NCBI GenBank assembly: GCA_904398645.1
Contig: CAJFPH010000135.1
Span: 1-11,043, forward strand
DNA from: Allobutyricicoccus pentlandensis
GTDB lineage: Bacteria; Bacillota; Clostridia; Oscillospirales; QAMX01
Direction: 5' to 3'
DNA length: 11,043 nt
In this document: piece after piece, positions 6,449 to 11,043 of the stretch
Position numbering within the stretch: position 1 is the stretch's first letter
Layout of the letters: each line of letters begins with the position of its first letter
The notes under the pieces: generated by a model
The model's database searches: none
The model's input: only the letters and a program-made list of their open reading frames with translations
What the model was told of the DNA's origin: nothing
Program-made: the position numbers and the translations under genes

Positions 6449-6829
6449 ATGAAAGAAACGATTGATACGGAACGGGCTCCCAAAGCGATCGGGCCGTATT
6501 CACAGGGGGTCAGCGCAAGTGGAAAGCTGGTATTTGTCTCCGGCCAACTCCCGGTAGATCCCAAAACGGGTGTTTTTGCCGGCAGCGATATTAAGACGCA
6601 GACGCGTCGGTCCCTGCAGAATGTGGAGGCTGTGCTGGCAGCTGCGGGAGGACATCTGGAGCATGTGGTAAAGATAACGGTTTTCTTACGGGATATGGGT
6701 GATTTTGCAGCAATGAACGAAGTATACAGCACATTCTTTCAAAAGGAATGTCCGGCTCGTTCTGCGGTTGCCGTTGTAGCGCTGCCAAAGGATGCCCTTG
6801 TGGAAATAGAGGCGATTGCAGTCATTTGA
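6449..6829 (+). CDS. ridA: RidA-family (YjgF/UK114) enamine/imine deaminase
   Basis: Small cytoplasmic trimeric protein that hydrolyses reactive 2-aminoacrylate and related enamines/imines released by PLP enzymes, protecting other PLP enzymes from damage. The ATG at 6449 follows AAGGAGAGG (6431-6439); upstream in-frame codons exist but lack a ribosome site. At 126 residues it is standard length. Family motifs are present: AIGPYSQGV (13-21), FVSGQLPVDPKTG (29-41), the NVEAVLAAAG helix (58-67) and CPARSAV with Arg104, the carboxylate-binding Arg (Arg105 in E. coli RidA). VEIEAIAVI closes the protein, with Glu119 matching the conserved Glu. Residues expected for deaminase activity are therefore intact. 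It is a single-gene unit with its own promoter and terminator. Neighbours do not point to a special substrate, although alr in this window is a PLP enzyme. Confidence 0.95.
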   Translation: MKETIDTERAPKAIGPYSQGVSASGKLVFVSGQLPVDPKTGVFAGSDIKTQTRRSLQNVEAVLAAAGGHLEHVVKITVFLRDMGDFAAMNEVYSTFFQKECPARSAVAVVALPKDALVEIEAIAVI

Positions 6830-6864
6830 GCCGTCTTGGCATGACGCCGGTACGGTTATGAAGG

Positions 6865-6904
6865 ATCCCGGCATGTAAATGTTTTTACAATGCCGGGATT
6901 TATT
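6865..6904 (+). terminator. Terminator of ridA, between convergent genes
   Basis: A 10-bp perfect stem (ATCCCGGCAT 6865-6874 with ATGCCGGGAT 6890-6899), extended inward by GTAAA/TTTAC with one bulged A, is followed on the plus strand by TTATTG. The tail is only moderately U-rich. On the minus strand the tail is poor (CCTTCA), so it chiefly serves ridA but could also slow transcripts from the convergent 6924-7634 gene. Confidence 0.7.
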
Positions 6905-6923
6905 GAGAGGCGGCCGGCGCCAT

Positions 6924-7634
6924 TCAACCGCACCGGGAACAGAACGGGAGATCCGGCGCCTCTGCCGCGTCGCACGCAAGGACTTCCTTGGCTCTTGCCA
7001 GGTAGGAACAGTTCCTGTCCCGGTGCAAAACACTGCCACTTTCTGTGTAATAGACAATTGTTCCAGAAGAAATTGTATTGGGACTTGTCTCACCTGAACT
7101 TTCAATCGCATCTGCGGGAGGCTCAGTGCCGGTCTCTGTTTCACCGTCAGAAGCCGGTGCTGTGATATCCGGCGTGTCTGCTCCATCCGGGGCAGGCGTT
7201 TCCTCCAAGACGTCTGTGGCCTCATTCTGTGTATCCTGTACGGCATCGGCTTGTCCAGATGCGTCTGCGCTGTTTTTTGAAAGCGTTTCGTCCTCTATAG
7301 ATGCAGCAGAAAAACCGGCTGAATACCCCTCGCTGTACCCATCCTGCCACGCAAGATTTTCTTCCTTTTCGGATTGTGCGGCCATCTCAGAAGATGTGAC
7401 GGCCGTACCGTCAGCGAGTCCACGTGCATACTCCGCACCGCGCAGCGATTGCAGCGCGAAAACCCCTCCGGCGCATACTGCGGCAAAAAATATTGCCGTG
7501 CCGGCGATGCAAATCGAATAAAATACCTTTCTGTGCAACTGGAAAAACTTCTTGAGGATCCAGCCGGCCAAACAGTAAAACAGGACGCTGGCCATAGACA
7601 AAAGCAATATAAATAGAATGGATGTTGCTACCAT
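6924..7634 (-). CDS. Membrane-anchored protein with acidic linker and C-terminal Cys-rich mini-domain
   Basis: Unrecognised 236-residue protein. The ATG at 7632-7634 is preferred because GGAGGA lies about 10 nt upstream; a further in-frame ATG at 7653-7655 lies before that site. Two hydrophobic helices span about residues 3-27 and 38-61, separated by a short basic loop (KKFFQLHRK). Next comes a region with Tyr/Phe-Gly spacing (WQDGYSEGYSAGFSA, 96-110), then a long Asp/Glu/Thr/Pro/Ser-rich, probably disordered linker (about 112-190). The C-terminal ~45 residues (GTIVYYTESGSVLH...NCSYL...LPFCSRCG) carry His204, Cys209, Cys232 and Cys235, a plausible metal-binding set. I recall similar short C-terminal modules (VYxTxxGxxYHxxxCxxL...PCxxC) in clostridial surface and membrane proteins. 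It is divergent from the 7699 gene, with 64 nt between them. Function unknown. Confidence 0.8.
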   Translation of the reverse strand: MVATSILFILLLSMASVLFYCLAGWILKKFFQLHRKVFYSICIAGTAIFFAAVCAGGVFALQSLRGAEYARGLADGTAVTSSEMAAQSEKEENLAWQDGYSEGYSAGFSAASIEDETLSKNSADASGQADAVQDTQNEATDVLEETPAPDGADTPDITAPASDGETETGTEPPADAIESSGETSPNTISSGTIVYYTESGSVLHRDRNCSYLARAKEVLACDAAEAPDLPFCSRCG

Positions 7635-7698
7635 AAAAAGAGTTCCTCCATGCATAAAGTTTCAATTTCTGCGCATAATTGCTGCGGAGATGAGTTGA

Positions 7699-8127
7699 AT
7701 GACAAATCGCAGGGCTGCTGTGCTGGAAATACTGACACTCTTCATACTGGGCGCATCAATTTACTGTGTATTGGAAGTGCTTTGGCGTGGTTATACGCAC
7801 TGGAGCATGGGGCTTGCAGGCGGCGTCAGCCTGTGTATGCTTGGGAAGTGCCGCGACCTGTTGCTGCGGTGGCATTTCCTGATGCGCTGCGTTGCAGGCG
7901 CCGGAATCATCACAGCTATTGAATTTTTGACGGGATGCGTGGTTAACCTCTGGCTTGGTTGGTCGGTGTGGGACTACTCTCACCATGCGCTCAATATTTT
8001 GGGCCAAATCTGTCCGCAGTTTTTCTTTCTCTGGCTGCTTTTGTGCATCCCCGGCTATGCGCTTTGCCGCGCTGTTCGCAATGTTCGGAATATATTGTTG
8101 CAGAATATTCCTTCAGATTCAGTATAG
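7699..8127 (+). CDS. Small multi-pass membrane protein, CmpB-like (putative ABC transporter permease family)
   Basis: A 142-residue integral membrane protein. The ATG at 7699 has GGAG about 10 nt upstream. Four hydrophobic stretches are visible (about residues 8-28, 36-50, 62-86 and 97-123), with conserved-looking polar/aromatic motifs between them: RGYTHWSMG (30-38), EFLTGCVVNLWLGWSVWDYS (75-94) and NILGQIC (99-105). From memory this pattern belongs to a clostridial family labelled putative ABC-transporter type IV / CmpB (PF06541). That label is historical: there is no ATPase partner here, and the transport role is unproven. The Trp/Glu/Asp/Asn residues within the membrane suggest a specific function rather than simple anchoring. 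It is divergent from the Cys-rich membrane protein, and a shared terminator region follows at 8195-8230. Confidence 0.82.
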   Translation: MTNRRAAVLEILTLFILGASIYCVLEVLWRGYTHWSMGLAGGVSLCMLGKCRDLLLRWHFLMRCVAGAGIITAIEFLTGCVVNLWLGWSVWDYSHHALNILGQICPQFFFLWLLLCIPGYALCRAVRNVRNILLQNIPSDSV

Positions 8128-8194
8128 ATTTAAACTTGACAAAAATCAACAAAATTCGACATGAATATTATAATTTTATATGAAAAGAGCAAGT

Positions 8195-8230
8195 AAGCCC
8201 CCTCCGTGGTATGGGAGGGGGCTTGTTGTT
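8195..8230. terminator. Strong hairpin terminator between convergent genes
   Basis: An 11-bp stem (AAGCCCCCTCC 8195-8205 with GGAGGGGGCTT 8214-8224, 8-nt loop) is followed on the plus strand by GTTGTT and on the minus strand by ACTTGCTCTTTTC. It lies between the ends of the 7699-8127 (+) and 8233-9687 (-) genes, only 8 nt past the latter's stop, and probably serves both. Neither tail is an ideal U tract. Confidence 0.75.
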
Positions 8231-8232
8231 CC

Positions 8233-9687
8233 TTACATTTTGTCGCCAACAGGCGTAGGGACTGCGTCATCTGGAATCGGACACACATATCCCTCGGCTG
8301 TTTTTTTCATAAACTCGTCGTGAGCCTCTTTGATAATTGTGGGATCGTCGATCAAATCAATTGCGGCTGCCGCAAGCACTTTACCGGCACAAAGTAGGCC
8401 CTTATGCCCGATTGAAGTCGCGCCGATTGCAACATTCTGCCAGGAGTGACCCGGCGCACCCGCCGCGAAGCAGGAGGTTCCAATTTGTGCAGTCGGCGTG
8501 AGCCAGCTCACGTCGCCGACATCGGTTGATCCCATCTCCACCTTCTTACTGTGATGATAGGGAATGAGAAAGTCCAGGATCGGAGCTTTGCCGCCATTGC
8601 TTTTTTCCTTCACCAGTTCAAACTCTTCCGTGGTGAGCAAATCCTCCAATTCGTCCACAAAGGTGCCGTCGGTTTTCATCTCATAGGAATCAACGAGCTG
8701 CTGCGCGAATGCTTTTTCCTCTTTGCTAAAGGAAGGCACGCCAATTTCCAGGAAGTTTTTATAAAGCAGCTTTTCCAACCGCTCATTGGAGACCGTATTT
8801 GCGGTACCATCGATGAATCTCCGGGTTAATTTTGTCTCAGTCATCATGGCGGCCGCATCGGCAATCTTATCAACGCGGGCCTGAAGCTTCATGGCTTCCC
8901 GAACCTTATGCGCACGCACCATATAAAGCACTTGTGCGGTGGGTTGCACAACGTTTGGGGAGTTGCCGCCGGCGTCCGTGATTGCATAGTGGATGCGCGC
9001 GGAATCCGGCATGTGCTCCCGCAGAAACTCTACGCCGATATTCATAAGTTGCACGGCGTCCAGTGCGCTGCGGCCCTGTTCGGGATTCCCTGCTGCATGG
9101 GCGGCAATACCAGTAAATTTATATTCTACCTGGATACAGGAAATGCACGATCCCGTTGTGACCTGATTAAACTGACCGGGATGCCATGAGAGCGCCGCGT
9201 CAAGCTTTTCCCATGCACGCTCACGCGCCATAAACGCTTTCCCTGCGCCGCCTTCCTCACCGGGGCAACCGAAAAAGATGACGGTGCCGGATTTACCTGT
9301 TTTTTCAAGATATTCCTTCACAGCAAACGCCGCGGCGAGAGAACCGGCGCCGAGCATGTTGTGCCCGCAGCCATGACCGCAACCACCGGGGACCAGCTCC
9401 TCCCGCTGTGCGACGCCGCACTTCTGTGAAAGGCCGGAAAGCGCGTCAAACTCTCCCAGAATACCGATTACCGGACTGCCGCTGCCGAACGTGCCGGAAA
9501 ATGCCGTCGGGATTTTGCAGAGCCCTTTTTCAACTGTAAAACCGTTTTCTGCGAGCACTTTGCAGTAAAGTTCCATGGACTTATATTCCAGAAGCGACAG
9601 CTCCGCATATGCCCAGATCTGATCGCTGACGCCGGTGAAAAGATCCTGCTTTTCATCAATAACCGACAAGGCGGCCTTTTTTTGCAT
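8233..9687 (-). CDS. M20-family amidohydrolase, AbgB-like
   Basis: Cytoplasmic metal-dependent amide/peptide hydrolase of the M20 family. The closest recognisable type is AbgB, a subunit of p-aminobenzoyl-glutamate hydrolase (E. coli AbgB 481 aa; here 484). Motifs, in order: GEFDALSGLSQ (78-88), GGCGHGCGHN (101-110) and PGEEGG (142-147), which carry the expected metal ligands and catalytic Glu; LSWHPG (167-171); the lid/dimerisation domain (about 185-300); then STDVGDVSW (387-395) and PGHSW (412-416). The ATG at 9685-9687 follows a strong AAGGAGGAG site. No AbgA-like partner is present in the window. It lies 52 nt after an amino-acid ABC ATPase gene with only a hairpin between, suggesting the importer feeds its substrate. 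This could be an N-acyl or p-aminobenzoyl amino acid, or a dipeptide; the sequence alone does not decide which. Confidence 0.92.
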   Translation of the reverse strand: MQKKAALSVIDEKQDLFTGVSDQIWAYAELSLLEYKSMELYCKVLAENGFTVEKGLCKIPTAFSGTFGSGSPVIGILGEFDALSGLSQKCGVAQREELVPGGCGHGCGHNMLGAGSLAAAFAVKEYLEKTGKSGTVIFFGCPGEEGGAGKAFMARERAWEKLDAALSWHPGQFNQVTTGSCISCIQVEYKFTGIAAHAAGNPEQGRSALDAVQLMNIGVEFLREHMPDSARIHYAITDAGGNSPNVVQPTAQVLYMVRAHKVREAMKLQARVDKIADAAAMMTETKLTRRFIDGTANTVSNERLEKLLYKNFLEIGVPSFSKEEKAFAQQLVDSYEMKTDGTFVDELEDLLTTEEFELVKEKSNGGKAPILDFLIPYHHSKKVEMGSTDVGDVSWLTPTAQIGTSCFAAGAPGHSWQNVAIGATSIGHKGLLCAGKVLAAAAIDLIDDPTIIKEAHDEFMKKTAEGYVCPIPDDAVPTPVGDKM

Positions 9688-9706
9688 GATATCTCCTCCT
9701 TATAAA

Positions 9707-9731
9707 GAAAAGCAGCAAACTGCTGCTTTTC
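9707..9731 (-). terminator. Stem-loop between ABC ATPase and amidohydrolase genes (terminator/attenuator)
   Basis: A perfect 11-bp inverted repeat (GAAAAGCAGCA / TGCTGCTTTTC, three-base loop) begins 9 nt after the ATPase stop. On the minus strand the descending arm ends CTTTTC and continues TTTATAAGGAGG, so U residues are present but partly inside the stem. It ends only about 7 nt before the amidohydrolase ribosome site. No promoter is visible between the genes, so partial termination or mRNA-end protection is more likely than full separation. Confidence 0.6.
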
Positions 9732-9739
9732 AATCATTT

Positions 9740-10480
9740 TTACATCAATACCTTACTCAGGAAATCCCGGGTGCGTGGATTTTGCGGCGTATTGAAAATT
9801 TCAGACGGCTTACCGGATTCCACGACCATGCCGTCGTCCATGAAGAGGACACGATCGGAAATTTCCTTGGCAAAGCCCATTTCGTGTGTGACAATCACAG
9901 AAGTCATGCCGCTTTTAACCAGATTTTTAATTACGTCGAGCACTTCGCCGACCATTTCCGGGTCGAGCGCAGAGGTCGGTTCGTCAAAAAGCATGACATC
10001 CGGTTCCATGGCAAGCGCGCGCACGATGGCGAGACGCTGCTTTTGTCCACCGGAGAGACGGCCGGGCTTATTATTTGCCTTGTCCGCCAGACCGACGCGG
10101 TTTAATAACTCCATTGCCATGTTGTCTGCTTCCTGCCGGGTCTTCTTTTTCAGAATAACGGGCGCAAGCGTAATATTTTCTTTTACCGTGAGATGCGGAA
10201 AAACATTAAAGAGCTGAAATACCATCCCCATTTTCTGACGATGGATATTGACGTCAACTTTTTTATCCGTGATTTCGACGCCTTCGAAAAAAATCTGTCC
10301 TTCTTCCGGGACTTCCAGCATATTCAGACAGCGCAGGAACGTACTTTTGCCACTTCCGGACGGGCCGATAATGGAAACAACCTCCTGCGGAGCAACGTGT
10401 TCGCTGACGCCCTTTAAAACGTGGAGAGAACCGAAGCTCTTATGTAAGTTGACGGTACGGATCATGGGCTCGTTATTCAC
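9740..10480 (-). CDS. Polar amino acid ABC transporter ATP-binding protein (GlnQ-like)
   Basis: Cytoplasmic ATPase of an amino-acid importer. At 246 residues it is typical of the GlnQ/HisP class. Walker A GPSGSGKST (39-47), Q-loop FQ (88-89), ABC signature LSGGQKQR (142-149), Walker B VMLFDEPTS (162-170), D-loop ALDPE and the H-loop His199 in VTHE are all intact. The FNVFPHLTVKENI stretch (91-103) is typical of the polar amino acid subfamily. The GTG at 10478-10480 is the likely start: AAGGAGG lies 10 nt upstream inside the permease gene, and the two genes overlap by 8 nt (GTGAATAA), implying translational coupling. An ATG five codons in is an alternative. The ligand cannot be read from the ATPase; the downstream amidohydrolase hints at an amino-acid conjugate or peptide. 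Confidence 0.96.
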   Translation of the reverse strand: MNNEPMIRTVNLHKSFGSLHVLKGVSEHVAPQEVVSIIGPSGSGKSTFLRCLNMLEVPEEGQIFFEGVEITDKKVDVNIHRQKMGMVFQLFNVFPHLTVKENITLAPVILKKKTRQEADNMAMELLNRVGLADKANNKPGRLSGGQKQRLAIVRALAMEPDVMLFDEPTSALDPEMVGEVLDVIKNLVKSGMTSVIVTHEMGFAKEISDRVLFMDDGMVVESGKPSEIFNTPQNPRTRDFLSKVLM

Positions 10481-11043
10481 CGGCTCTCATCCTCCTTTCA
10501 AATACCGCGACCACTTTACTCAGCGTAAAGGTGATGACAAAGTAAATCGCGCCGACGATAATTAAAGATTCCAAATTCAGCCAGGTTGCGCCCTTGACCT
10601 TCAGATACGAAGTCATCAGCTCGCCGACAAAGAACGTGGATGCCAGGGAGGTCTCTTTAATCATCATGACAAATTCGTTTCCGAGCGCCGGCAGGATATT
10701 TTTCACAGCCTGCGGCAGAATGATACGAAGCATGGTCTGACGCGCGTTGAGCCCAAGGCTACGCGCAGCTTCCGTCTGTCCGTGATCCACTGCCTGGATA
10801 CCGGAGCGGATGACTTCGGAGACGTAGGCGGAGCTGTTAATCACCAGAGCGATGCAGATTGAAGTGAACGCACTCAAATTCAGTGCCGGGACCATCATCG
10901 GCAGAATAAAATAACCGAAATAGAGCTGTAAAAGGATTGGCGTTCCGCGGATTACTTCCACAAATGCGGTGATGATGCCGCGCACGAGCCGAAATCGGGA
11001 GCGCTTTCCCAGGGCCAGAAGCGAACCCAAAATTGCGCCGAAA
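10473..11043 (-). CDS. Polar amino acid ABC transporter permease (HisM/GlnP type), N-terminus cut by window edge
   Basis: Membrane channel subunit of the same importer. The last 189 residues are present; the frame continues open past the window end (FGAILGSLLALGKRS...), so only the N-terminal few tens of residues and the start are missing. The HisM/GlnP hallmark VEVIRGTPILLQLYF is followed by several transmembrane helices. The EAA loop that contacts the ATPase is clear: EAARSLGLNARQTMLRIILP, then QAVKNILPALGNEF. The C-terminus (FERRMRAGE) overlaps the ATPase start by 8 nt. The substrate-binding protein that defines specificity is not in the window and is expected upstream on the minus strand. 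Confidence 0.96.
   Translation of the reverse strand, partial: FGAILGSLLALGKRSRFRLVRGIITAFVEVIRGTPILLQLYFGYFILPMMVPALNLSAFTSICIALVINSSAYVSEVIRSGIQAVDHGQTEAARSLGLNARQTMLRIILPQAVKNILPALGNEFVMMIKETSLASTFFVGELMTSYLKVKGATWLNLESLIIVGAIYFVITFTLSKVVAVFERRMRAGE

Noticed and set aside
6217..6732. 171-codon open frame on the minus strand across the prfB-ridA gap and antisense to ridA.
   Set aside because: It overlaps a clear ridA gene and two good promoters, shows no family motifs, and has Ser/Cys-rich composition typical of an antisense shadow.
8136..8174. TTGACA and TATAAT in the AT-rich gap after 8127.
   Set aside because: The two exact hexamers are 27 nt apart, too far for a promoter. A weaker TCAACA-17-TATAAT pairing exists, but it would start RNA just before the strong terminator hairpin, leaving almost no transcript.

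Overview
The window reads as chromosomal DNA from a spore-forming, clostridial-type member of the Bacillota (Firmicutes). The reasons are: strong GGAGG-type ribosome binding sites, frequent GTG/TTG starts, sigma-A-like promoters, short stem-loop terminators with U tracts, and the gene order nnr / LolA-like lipoprotein / alr / mazF, which resembles the B. subtilis ydcC-alr-ndoA neighbourhood and the C. difficile gerS-alr2 pair. Base composition is mid-range. I cannot assign a genus. I see no tRNA, rRNA, insertion sequence, prophage or CRISPR array.

Bases 1-4190 (all minus strand) read, in transcription order: NAD(P)HX repair enzyme (nnr), a GerS/YdcC-like lipoprotein, alanine racemase (alr), a MazF/EndoA-type mRNA endoribonuclease, and the start of a secreted coiled-coil protein cut by the window edge. 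Spacings are 23-42 nt except for 177 nt between alr and mazF. That gap holds a hairpin and no visible antitoxin gene. A terminator and a candidate promoter lie upstream of nnr.

Bases 4316-6189 (minus) hold a single-gene unit for a two-helix membrane protein with a consensus sigma-A promoter, then prfB (release factor 2) with its own good promoter and a 13-bp-stem terminator. This prfB has no programmed frameshift: the codons at the usual slip site are in frame.

Bases 6361-6904 (plus) hold ridA with a promoter and terminator, divergent from prfB. Bases 6924-8127 hold a divergent pair: a minus-strand membrane-anchored protein ending in a Cys-rich mini-domain, and a plus-strand small multi-pass membrane protein.

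Bases 8233-11043 (minus) hold the end of a polar amino-acid-type ABC importer (permease cut by the window edge, then ATPase), followed by an AbgB-like M20 amidohydrolase. A stem-loop separates the ATPase gene from the amidohydrolase gene. The layout suggests uptake of an amino acid conjugate or peptide followed by intracellular hydrolysis.

Most of the window is ordinary core-genome content. I did not find a convincing new defence or mobile system. The points most worth a second look are the mazF without a visible mazE, the GerS-like/alr pairing, the frameshift-free prfB, the importer-amidohydrolase unit with its intervening hairpin, and the two uncharacterised membrane proteins.
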